Shown here in pieces: positions 56,946 to 64,000 of a stretch of 64,000 nt of DNA (within the stretch, counting starts at the first letter, position 1; each line of letters opens with the position of its first letter). Below the pieces are notes generated by a model. The model saw only the letters and a list, made by a program, of their open reading frames with translations, was not told where the DNA came from and searched no databases. Source of the stretch: UBA6821 sp044236545 (lineage in GTDB: Bacteria > Verrucomicrobiota > Verrucomicrobiia > Chthoniobacterales > UBA6821); the NCBI GenBank assembly GCA_044236545.1, contig JBIIGI010000001.1, positions 16,423 to 80,422 on the forward strand, written 5' to 3'. Both the position numbers and the translations under genes were made by a program.

Positions 56946-57896
56946 TCAGGTAGGCAACAGCGTCACGAGGAGGGATGTTCCTTCCCTCAGGGGATTGAGG
57001 GTGATTTTCGATGGCGAGGCCGGAACGAGCATGAATCCCCCGGGCTTGAGTGTGACACCGTCGCTTTCCAGAGAGCCTGTCAGGCATGTGATGATCGAGA
57101 AGTCATCAGGTCTCCCGATGTCAAGGGAGGCGGGGACCTCCCGTTTCTCCACATGGAAATAAGGGCAGTCGGCGACCAGACTGGCCGAAGAGGGTGTCAC
57201 GGCCGGTTCAAAGTCAGCGAAGTCGATCGAGGCGAGCGACTCCCCGATGTGGAGTTCCCGCGGTTTCCCATCAAGGCCGCTCCGGTTCCAGTCAAAGACG
57301 CGGTAGGTCGTGTCACTGTTCTGCTGGACCTCGACGATTAGGAGTCCCTCGCCGATTGCGTGGAGTCGTCCGCTCGGGATGAAAATGCTCTCCCCGGTGC
57401 GGGATGGAGCCCTGTGAAGAGTCTCCTCGACCGCACCGCTTCTGAGCGCGGCATCGAAGATCTCCCGGGTCACACCGTTCCTTAGGCCCGCGTAGATCGC
57501 GGCTCCCTCGGCGGCATGGAGGAAATACCAGCACTCCGTCTTTGGCTCGCCTCCAAGCTCCTTCGCCATTGAAACCGGGGGATGAACCTGCACGGAGAGC
57601 CTTTCGCGCGCGTCGAGCAGCTTGATGAGCAGGGGGAAGCGCGGAGAGGGATTCTTCAGATGGCGCTCCCCGAAGATCGCGGCCCGGTGATGGGTCCAGA
57701 GATCGTGGAGGGTCTTTCCCTTGAGAGGTCCCTCGTGGACCACGCTCTGGGCCTCGGGTCGATCGACCATCTCCCAGAGTTCCCCGATCGGTTCCCCATG
57801 GGGAATCGACTTGCCGAGCAGGGTTTCAAAGCGACGCCCCCCCCAGACGCGTTCCATGGGAAGGGGTTCAAAGATAAGGGGTGAGGAGAGTTTCAT
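56946..57896 (-). CDS. manA: Mannose-6-phosphate isomerase, class I
   Basis: ManA interconverts fructose-6-P and mannose-6-P, using a zinc cupin. FEPLPMERVWGGRRFETLLGK, LLIKLLDARERLSVQVHPP (zinc ligands His and Gln), KTECWYFLHAAEGAAIYAG and FIPSGRLHAIGEGLLIVEVQQNSDTTYRVFDWNR are landmark sequences. At 316 residues it is the short Bacillus-type form. It is 216 bp upstream of carB on the same strand; the gap holds no gene, only a small cggttt/aaaccg hairpin. Confidence 0.94.
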   Translation of the reverse strand: MKLSSPLIFEPLPMERVWGGRRFETLLGKSIPHGEPIGELWEMVDRPEAQSVVHEGPLKGKTLHDLWTHHRAAIFGERHLKNPSPRFPLLIKLLDARERLSVQVHPPVSMAKELGGEPKTECWYFLHAAEGAAIYAGLRNGVTREIFDAALRSGAVEETLHRAPSRTGESIFIPSGRLHAIGEGLLIVEVQQNSDTTYRVFDWNRSGLDGKPRELHIGESLASIDFADFEPAVTPSSASLVADCPYFHVEKREVPASLDIGRPDDFSIITCLTGSLESDGVTLKPGGFMLVPASPSKITLNPLREGTSLLVTLLPT

Positions 57897-57981
57897 GGAT
57901 TCGGGATGATTGGTCTGGTGCGGAAATCAAAAACTATCCGAAAAGCGCGGACGATTGCCAAGTGCGCAACAATTTCGCAGG

Positions 57982-60453
57982 ATGACAGGAATGGCATCAG
58001 CACGTCGACGCTCCTGGAATGAAGTCACGGGATTGCTTCTCTTTTTCGGAGGCATCCTGCTTCTCCTTGCGCTCTTTTCATATGACCCTAGGGATGTTCC
58101 CTCCTGGCTCTTTTTCTCCAAGTCGGGGCACACCTCCGAGATCCCGGTTAATTTCATCGGGCGCGTCGGTGCTGTCATCGCCGGCGTCTTCTATCTTCTT
58201 TTCGGCGGTGCCTCCTACTTTGCGGCCGTGGCTCTTCTCGGTCTCGGCATTGCCAGATTTCTCGGCGAGGGTGAACGGTTCGGCATCCGCATCGGTTGGG
58301 CCTTTGTCTTTGTCCTCTGCTGGTCATCCCTCCTTGATCTTCAGCACTTGATCCTTTTGGAGTGGAAGCAGAAGTTCAACATTCCCGGGCCCGGGGGATG
58401 GTTCGGTCATGCCCTTGGCATGGCTCTCGGCAGGAATGTGCTCGGAACCATCGGATCGGCCCTTGTCTTCATGATGCTGGCCCTCATAAGCCTGATCCTG
58501 GCCACCGGATTCCATCCGATCCTTGCGGCGCGCAGGGGTGCCTCCGCCGCCGCCAGTCTTCTCCTCGCCTTGACGGCTGCCCTGCGCGAGCGTTTCAGGA
58601 AGGAAGGATCCGATCTCCCGGTTGTTTCCACCGCACGCCCAAGGAACCGCCGCCGTCCATCACCCCAGGTGGCCGCGATGGATGAGCCGCCCGATGCCGG
58701 GGAGGTTCAGTTCGCGCAATCACCCGAACTCCCGGCCCCCAAGATTATCGACGCCAGTGTTCCGGCGCCCGCCCGCAAGCCGACCCTGGCCGAGGTCATG
58801 AAGTCGAAGCAGAAGCCGAAGACCGCGCCCGCAGGGGAGGGGTTGCTCGGCGAGGTTCATTACGACGAGTACACACTGCCGGGACTTGACCTGCTGGAGA
58901 ACTACGGCGACGAGAGTCACCAACCGGCCGACCCTGCCGTGCTCCAAGGGGTGCAGAAGATCATCCTCGATACCCTCGCCCAGTTCGACATCGAGGCCTC
59001 GCCCGGCGACATCACCAAGGGACCTACCATCACCCGCTACGAGGTCTATCCCGCCATCGGCGTCCGCGTGGAGCGGATCTCCGCCCTGGAGAAGAACCTT
59101 GCCCGCGCCACCCGTGCCGAGCGGATCAATATCCTTGCTCCCATTCCCGGCAAGGACACCGTCGGCATCGAGATCGCCAACTCCAGCAAGGTCAAGGTCA
59201 GCATCCGCGAGCTCTTCCAGAGCGAGGCCTGGGAATCGAGCAAGGCATCGCTTCCCCTGGCGCTTGGCAAGGATGTCTACGGACACGCCATCATCGCCGA
59301 CCTGGCGGCGATGCCCCACCTGCTCGTGGCCGGCGCGACCGGTAGCGGCAAGAGCGTCTGCATCAACTCCATCATCACGAGCCTCATCTTCAAGCACACC
59401 CCCGAGACGCTCCGTTTCATCATGATCGACCCGAAGGTCGTCGAGATGCAGGTCTATAACGACCTGCCCCATCTCGTGACTCCAGTCGTCACCGATCCGA
59501 AAAAAGTGCTCCTGGCCCTGCGCTGGGTGGTCGACGAGATGGAGAAGCGCTACGCCATCTTCGCCAAGGTCGGTGTGAAAAATGTGAGTGGATTCAACAA
59601 CCGTCCCAAGCCGGAGAAGGCTGCGGTTGCCGAAACGGAGGTAACCGGAGGTGATGAAGTCGGGCAGGAGATCACGGACGATGCCGAAACGTCGGGATCG
59701 GTTTCCGAACCAGGGCCTGAGGAATCCCCCGAGCCCGTGTTGCCGCTCAAGCCCTCCGACGACATGGTCATTCCCGAGCAGATGCCCTTCATCGTGGTGA
59801 TCGTCGATGAGTTGGCTGACCTGATGCAGACCGCGCCCGCCGATGTCGAGGGAGCCATCGCCCGCATCACACAGAAGGCGCGCGCCGCCGGCATCCACAT
59901 GATCGTGGCGACCCAGACACCCAGGTCCAGCGTCGTCACCGGCGTGATCAAGGCGAACATCCCCTCGCGCATCGCCTTCCAGGTGGCCTCGGGCCTCGAC
60001 AGTCGCGTTATTCTCGACATGAACGGCGCCGAGAAACTCCTAGGAAAGGGGGACATGCTCTATCTCCCGCCAGGCAGCTCCAAGCTGACGCGGGCGCAGG
60101 GTGTTCTTGTGACCGACGAGGAGATCCATCGCGTCGTCGCCAACCTGGCCGCGCAGGGCAAGCCCGTCTTTGAACCGAGCATCTCGGCGAAGCTTTCCTC
60201 GACCACCATGCCCGAGGACGAGGTCACAGACGAGGAGGAGGATCTGGTCGACAAGTGCCTGGAGATTATCCGCCAGGAGAAGAAGGCATCCACCTCGATG
60301 CTGCAGCGCCGACTCCGTCTGGGGTACACCCGGGCAGCACGCGTCGTGGACATTCTTGAACAGCGTGGCATTCTTGGTCCGAAGGACGGAGCCAAGGACC
60401 GTGAAATCCTTGTCGATCTGGACGGTCTGGATGATCCATCTTCCTTTTCCTGA
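57982..60453 (+). CDS. ftsK: DNA translocase FtsK/SpoIIIE
   Basis: FtsK pumps DNA at the septum and helps resolve chromosomes. About four N-terminal membrane helices lead into a short Pro-rich linker, then the motor: LAAMPHLLVAGATGSGKSV with Walker A at 451-458, FIMIDPKVVEMQVYNDLPHL, and FIVVIVDELADLM (Walker B). An acidic low-complexity insert (AETEVTGGDEVGQEITDDAE) interrupts the motor. The gamma domain ends it (EIIRQEKKASTSMLQRRLRLGYTRAARVVDIL). ATG 57991 is an alternative start. It is 823 residues, much shorter than E. coli FtsK because of the short linker. Confidence 0.96.
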   Translation: MTGMASARRRSWNEVTGLLLFFGGILLLLALFSYDPRDVPSWLFFSKSGHTSEIPVNFIGRVGAVIAGVFYLLFGGASYFAAVALLGLGIARFLGEGERFGIRIGWAFVFVLCWSSLLDLQHLILLEWKQKFNIPGPGGWFGHALGMALGRNVLGTIGSALVFMMLALISLILATGFHPILAARRGASAAASLLLALTAALRERFRKEGSDLPVVSTARPRNRRRPSPQVAAMDEPPDAGEVQFAQSPELPAPKIIDASVPAPARKPTLAEVMKSKQKPKTAPAGEGLLGEVHYDEYTLPGLDLLENYGDESHQPADPAVLQGVQKIILDTLAQFDIEASPGDITKGPTITRYEVYPAIGVRVERISALEKNLARATRAERINILAPIPGKDTVGIEIANSSKVKVSIRELFQSEAWESSKASLPLALGKDVYGHAIIADLAAMPHLLVAGATGSGKSVCINSIITSLIFKHTPETLRFIMIDPKVVEMQVYNDLPHLVTPVVTDPKKVLLALRWVVDEMEKRYAIFAKVGVKNVSGFNNRPKPEKAAVAETEVTGGDEVGQEITDDAETSGSVSEPGPEESPEPVLPLKPSDDMVIPEQMPFIVVIVDELADLMQTAPADVEGAIARITQKARAAGIHMIVATQTPRSSVVTGVIKANIPSRIAFQVASGLDSRVILDMNGAEKLLGKGDMLYLPPGSSKLTRAQGVLVTDEEIHRVVANLAAQGKPVFEPSISAKLSSTTMPEDEVTDEEEDLVDKCLEIIRQEKKASTSMLQRRLRLGYTRAARVVDILEQRGILGPKDGAKDREILVDLDGLDDPSSFS

Positions 60454-60476
60454 TTCCTCCCCGGAAGCAATCCGCC

Positions 60477-60965
60477 ATGTCCATTTCAATGATCTTCCAA
60501 CAGCCCCGGTCCCGCGGGTCACTCGGCCTGCTTCTCCGCGAGGCAAGGGTTGGTAGTCGACTCACCCTGGAGGAGTCATCGAAGGCTTCCTCACTCTCGG
60601 TTGCCGAGATCAACGCTCTGGAAAATGACCATCCGCTTGATCCCAGAATCGCGCGCCTCAGGGCCGTGATTCATGCCCGCTCACTCGGCATTGATCCCGC
60701 CGCCATCAGGGATTTCCTCCCGGAGCCCCCGGATTTGGCTCCAAAAAACCTCCAGTATCTTTCCAACACGGCACGCCCCCTGAAGCCCCGCTGGCGCCCG
60801 TCAGTTCTCCTGGAGGTGCTCGCCCCCATGGGTAAGGCAGCCCTCTATCTTTTTCTTTTCGCTACCATCCTGGGTGGATGGGGCATGGTGCGACAGCTAT
60901 CCCGCGTCCGTGCCGTACCCTGGATCACCTCGACAGCCAAACTCTCCGAACTTCCCGTCCAATGA
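60477..60965 (+). CDS. RodZ-like helix-turn-helix membrane protein
   Basis: The 162-residue protein has an N-terminal Xre-type HTH (SLGLLLREARVGSRLTLEESSKASSLSVAEINALEND) and one membrane helix (KAALYLFLFATILGGWGMV) with a short tail. RodZ cytoskeletal proteins share this HTH-helix layout, but the long periplasmic domain is missing. It lies between ftsK (23 bp) and rimO (4-bp overlap), suggesting an envelope or division-related role. The specific function is unknown. Confidence 0.65.
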   Translation: MSISMIFQQPRSRGSLGLLLREARVGSRLTLEESSKASSLSVAEINALENDHPLDPRIARLRAVIHARSLGIDPAAIRDFLPEPPDLAPKNLQYLSNTARPLKPRWRPSVLLEVLAPMGKAALYLFLFATILGGWGMVRQLSRVRAVPWITSTAKLSELPVQ

Positions 60966-62359
60966 GATCGCCTGACAAACCTGCACACGCAGCCGCACGA
61001 AAAATCGGCCTCATCAGCCTCGGCTGCGCCAAGAACCTCGTCGATGCCGAGATCATGCTCGGGGACGCCAAGCGTCATGGTTACGAACTCACCACCGAGA
61101 CCGACGAGGCCGACGTGGTGCTGGTGAATACCTGCGGCTTCATCGATCCCGCCAAGGAAGAGAGCATCGGGGCAATCCTGGAGGCCCACCGTCGCCGTCT
61201 CAACGGGGCCAAGGCCGGTCAGAAACTCGTCGTCGGCGGCTGCCTCTCGCAGCGCTATTCCACCGATCTTGCCACGCAGCTTCCCGAGGTTGACGCCTTC
61301 ATGGGCCTCGACGAGATCAAGGGGGCCGGTGCCTTCTTCGACCGCCTGCTTGATGAGGAACGGGACGAGGCGCTGGTCGAGGTCTCCCGGCGCGCCGCCT
61401 ACATCCCCGACTACGACACTCCCCGCGTCCGCCTCACCGCCTCGCACACCGCCTATGTGAAGATCGCCGAGGGATGCAATCACCCCTGCTCCTTCTGCGT
61501 CATCCCGAGGATGCGCGGACGCCACCGCAGCCGCACCATCGAGTCGGTGGTCAGGGAAGTCGAGGCACTCGTCGCCTCCGGCGTCAAGGAGATCAACCTT
61601 ATCAGCCAGGACACCACCTATTACGGCATGGATCTCTGGGAGGAGAAGGCCGGCCCGCGCCAGCCCGTCGACGAGGCGAGGGGACCCGGGTTGCCTGCCC
61701 TGCTCGATGCGCTCGGAGCCATCCCGGGCGAGTTCTGGATTCGCCTGCTCTACACCCATCCTGCTCACTGGAGCGACGACATGATCGCTGCCATCGCCCG
61801 CAACCCCAAGGTGGTCCGCTATGTCGACATGCCCCTCCAGCATATCCACGACACCATGCTTGACGCCATGAAGCGCGAGACTGACAGCGGTCACATCGAG
61901 CGGCTGATCGGCCGGATGCGTGCCGGGATCCCCGGACTCACCATCAGAACGACCTTCATCGTCGGATTCCCCGGAGAGTCTGACGAGCATTTCTCCACCC
62001 TCCTTGATTTCATCGGAAGGACCCGCTTCGAGCGCCTCGGAGTCTTCGCCTACTCGCGCGAGGAGGAATCACGGGCCGCCAAGCTGCCCGGTCAGATCCA
62101 TGGGGGAACCAAGAAGCGCCGCCAGCGCGAGGCGATGCTCGTCCAGCAGCAGATCGCCGCGGAACACGCCGCCGCCCAGCTTGGCAAGGAACTCACCGTT
62201 CTGGCCGACACGGCCACGTTGGGCCGGAGCGAAGGGGATGCGCCAGACGTCGACTGCCGCGTCCACTTTACCAAGCCCGTGCAGGCGGGGGTGTTCCACC
62301 AGGTCAGGATCACCGGAACACGCGGCTACGATCTGGAAGCCGAGCCCATTCTCTCCTGA
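60962..62359 (+). CDS. rimO: Ribosomal protein S12 methylthiotransferase RimO
   Basis: RimO adds a methylthio group to an Asp of ribosomal protein S12. The N-terminal UPF0004 domain has GLISLGCAKNLVDAEIMLG and VNTCGFIDPAKEES. The radical SAM motif is GCNHPCSFCVIPRMRGRHRSR, and the C-terminal TRAM domain closes it (VQAGVFHQVRITGTRGYDL). The ATG 60962 overlaps the preceding stop by 4 bp; 465 residues. An earlier in-frame start at 60878 lies inside the upstream gene and is not needed. Confidence 0.96.
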   Translation: MRSPDKPAHAAARKIGLISLGCAKNLVDAEIMLGDAKRHGYELTTETDEADVVLVNTCGFIDPAKEESIGAILEAHRRRLNGAKAGQKLVVGGCLSQRYSTDLATQLPEVDAFMGLDEIKGAGAFFDRLLDEERDEALVEVSRRAAYIPDYDTPRVRLTASHTAYVKIAEGCNHPCSFCVIPRMRGRHRSRTIESVVREVEALVASGVKEINLISQDTTYYGMDLWEEKAGPRQPVDEARGPGLPALLDALGAIPGEFWIRLLYTHPAHWSDDMIAAIARNPKVVRYVDMPLQHIHDTMLDAMKRETDSGHIERLIGRMRAGIPGLTIRTTFIVGFPGESDEHFSTLLDFIGRTRFERLGVFAYSREEESRAAKLPGQIHGGTKKRRQREAMLVQQQIAAEHAAAQLGKELTVLADTATLGRSEGDAPDVDCRVHFTKPVQAGVFHQVRITGTRGYDLEAEPILS

Positions 62360-62375
62360 GACACCGGAACCCCGG

Positions 62376-63167
62376 ATGAAGTTTCCCTACTCATTCCCGC
62401 TTACCCGGGCCTTCTGCCTCTACCTCGGCCAGGCAGCGTTCCTAGCTTGGGAGATGTTTTGTTCGATCTTCGCCGGCAGGATCCGCTGGGGGATCGTGCT
62501 TCACCAGATCGTCGAGATCGGCTTCGGCTCCCAGGCGGTCGTGATCATCACGGGAATCTTCACGGGTGCGGTCTTCACTGCGCAGATTTTCTTCCAGTTC
62601 AACGCCCTGAACATGAGCACCGCCGTGGGCCCCGTGGTCTCCATCGCCCTCTGCAGGGAACTCGGTCCCGTCCTCACCGGACTCATGGTCGCCGGCCGCG
62701 TCGGCGCCGCCATGAGCGCGGAGATTGGAACCATGAAGGTGACCGAACAGATCGATGCCCTGCGGGCGCTGGCCGTCAATCCCATCGACTACCTCGTCGT
62801 TCCCCGCGCCGTGGCGATGATGATCTCGATGCCCCTCCTGGTCGGTGAGTGCATCTTCTTCGCGTTGACGGCGAGCTACATCGTCGCCACCAGCATGCTG
62901 AACGTGAACAGCGTCTTTTTCCTCCATCACATGTGGCGCTACACGCATGGCAAGGACATGGTGATGGCCCTGACCAAGGGATTCGTCTTCGCCATCATTG
63001 TCGTGATCGTTGGATGTCAGCAGGGACTCGGCACCAAGAACGGGGCCGTGGGGGTTGGTCGCTCCACCACCGATGCCGTCGTCATCAGCTCCCTGAGCAT
63101 CCTGATGATCAATTTCTTCCTGACCATGGCGCTCAACATGGTTTTCCCGGCCGGAGGCGGCTACTGA
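62376..63167 (+). CDS. mlaE: MlaE-family ABC transporter permease
   Basis: The permease of a Mla-type phospholipid transporter, acting between outer and inner membranes. About five or six helices are seen in 263 residues, with VEIGFGSQAVVIITGIFTGAVFTAQ, LCRELGPVLTGLMVAGRVGAAMSAEIGTMKVTEQIDAL and GCQQGLGTKNGAVGVGRSTT. These are the family hallmarks. ATG 62376 follows rimO by 16 bp. The stop shares one base with the mlaF ATG. The gene indicates a diderm envelope. Confidence 0.93.
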   Translation: MKFPYSFPLTRAFCLYLGQAAFLAWEMFCSIFAGRIRWGIVLHQIVEIGFGSQAVVIITGIFTGAVFTAQIFFQFNALNMSTAVGPVVSIALCRELGPVLTGLMVAGRVGAAMSAEIGTMKVTEQIDALRALAVNPIDYLVVPRAVAMMISMPLLVGECIFFALTASYIVATSMLNVNSVFFLHHMWRYTHGKDMVMALTKGFVFAIIVVIVGCQQGLGTKNGAVGVGRSTTDAVVISSLSILMINFFLTMALNMVFPAGGGY

Positions 63168-63925
63168 TGCCTGATTCCACCCACAATCTCATTGAGGTGC
63201 GTGATCTTCGCCAGAAGATCGGCACGCAGGAGATCCTCAGAGGTGTCAACCTCGACATCCCCCGGGGCGAGACCCTTGTCCTTCTTGGGCAGAGCGGTGG
63301 GGGCAAGAGCGTCTTCCTTCGCCACCTGATTGGCCTGATGAGGCCGGTCTCCGGTTCCATCATGATCGACGGCGAGGAGATCGCACGCCTTGATGAGCGT
63401 GAACTCGAGCCCGTGCGCCGGAAGATCGGGATGCTCTTCCAAGACGGAGCTCTCTTCGACTCGATGACCGTGTTCGAGAACATCGCCTTCCCGTTGAGGG
63501 AACGCGGCGAGCGCAACGAGAAGGTAATCCGTGAGAAGGTGGCTCATGCCCTTGAGCTCGTCTGCCTCCAGGGCCAGGAGGGGAAGATGCCCGTGAACCT
63601 CAGCGGAGGCATGAGGAAGAGGGCATCCCTCGCGAGGGCGATCATCTCCGAACCCTCCTGCATTCTCTATGACGAGCCCACCGCTGGCCTCGACCCCATC
63701 GTCTCCGACACCATCAACCGCCTGATTCGGCGCTTGCAATCGCAACTGCACGTCACTTCGATCGTCGTCACCCACGACATGGTCAGCACCAACCACATCG
63801 CCGACCGGGTCGCCCTCCTGCGCGAGGGGAAGATCCACTTCTCCGGATCGCTTGCCGAACTCCACGCCACAACCGATCCCGTGATCCGGGACTTCGTCGA
63901 GGGGCGTTCCCGCGAGATCGACTGA
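63167..63925 (+). CDS. mlaF: MlaF-family ABC transporter ATP-binding protein
   Basis: The ATPase of the lipid transporter, 252 residues. Walker A GQSGGGKS is at 41-48, the signature is LSGGMRKRASLARAI, Walker B is CILYDEPTAGLDP, and the switch His is in VVTHDMVSTNHIADR. ATG 63167 sits on the mlaE stop (TGATG). It continues the ftsK-rimO-mla run. Confidence 0.95.
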   Translation: MPDSTHNLIEVRDLRQKIGTQEILRGVNLDIPRGETLVLLGQSGGGKSVFLRHLIGLMRPVSGSIMIDGEEIARLDERELEPVRRKIGMLFQDGALFDSMTVFENIAFPLRERGERNEKVIREKVAHALELVCLQGQEGKMPVNLSGGMRKRASLARAIISEPSCILYDEPTAGLDPIVSDTINRLIRRLQSQLHVTSIVVTHDMVSTNHIADRVALLREGKIHFSGSLAELHATTDPVIRDFVEGRSREID

Positions 63926-63945
63926 CAAACTTTCACCACCACTCC

Positions 63946-64000
63946 ATGGACTCATCCAACACATCCACCCAGCTCCGGGCCGGGTTTTTCGTACTGCTCG
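63946..64000 (+). CDS. mlaD: MlaD/MCE-family protein, start only (3' partial)
   Basis: Only 18 codons are in the window: MDSSNTSTQLRAGFFVLL. The polar start followed by a hydrophobic run beginning with R-A-G-F-F-V-L-L is the usual opening of MlaD membrane-anchored MCE proteins, which hold the lipid in the transporter. Its place 20 bp after mlaF supports this. The assignment rests mainly on position. Confidence 0.7.
   Translation, partial: MDSSNTSTQLRAGFFVLL

Overview
The window is a chromosomal segment from a GC-rich Gram-negative bacterium. It most likely belongs to the Verrucomicrobiota (Planctomycetes-Verrucomicrobia-Chlamydiae group). The evidence is a DUF1800/DUF1501 gene pair, a TIGR03790-family secreted protein, a primary sigma factor with a long Lys/Ala/Pro tail, a monomeric isocitrate dehydrogenase, and mostly core genes with few Shine-Dalgarno sites. 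The phylum is inferred from gene content; no rRNA gene is present.

Layout. (1) 1-3.8 kb is accessory: a 5'-truncated C39-like cysteine peptidase gene, a membrane-anchored beta-helix protein, tRNA-Leu(UAA) and a MITE-like inverted repeat. (2) 3.8-7.5 kb on the minus strand carries hemW-cydA-cydB (heme chaperone and bd-type quinol oxidase). (3) An L,D-transpeptidase gene (plus) is followed by a minus-strand run of START-like protein, TauE-like permease, dnaG and rpoD, ending in a strong terminator. (4) 14.4-16.1 kb has tRNA-Ala(CGC), a small secreted protein, ppnP and a methyltransferase. (5) 16.2-22.6 kb is speA-gcvT-gcvH-gcvP, closely coupled. (6) 22.9-25.8 kb is the DUF1800/DUF1501 export pair. 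(7) 25.9-28.8 kb on the minus strand is recN plus a CHASE2-like membrane protein. (8) 28.9-31.8 kb is a metallo-hydrolase, TIGR03790 protein and ecotin, each overlapping the next by 4 bp. (9) 32.0-38.8 kb is the nusA-infB-rbfA-nrnA-truB-ribF translation block. (10) 38.8-43.8 kb has gltX-aroE (minus), then yqeY-like, ispD and an M16 peptidase (plus). (11) 43.9-51.0 kb on the minus strand reads leuC-leuD, LytS-like kinase, LytTR regulator, nrdR, an ATP-cone-like protein and a HIT protein. (12) 51.1-57.9 kb has icd (plus) convergent with manA-carB (minus). (13) 58-64 kb is ftsK, a RodZ-like HTH/membrane protein, rimO and mlaE-mlaF-mlaD, the last gene running off the window.

Most genes are ordinary housekeeping functions: translation, replication start, one-carbon metabolism, leucine and pyrimidine synthesis, isoprenoids, envelope lipid transport. 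The points of real interest lie between and beside them. They are an (AG)11-G8 simple repeat just upstream of the LytS-like kinase start, a small ATP-cone-like protein overlapping nrdR together with an 18-bp NrdR-box-like palindrome, an ecotin without its usual disulfide inside a three-gene overlapping operon, and several inverted or recurring non-coding sequences, including pyrimidine-rich leaders that share a motif. No CRISPR array, integrase, transposase or prophage module was seen.
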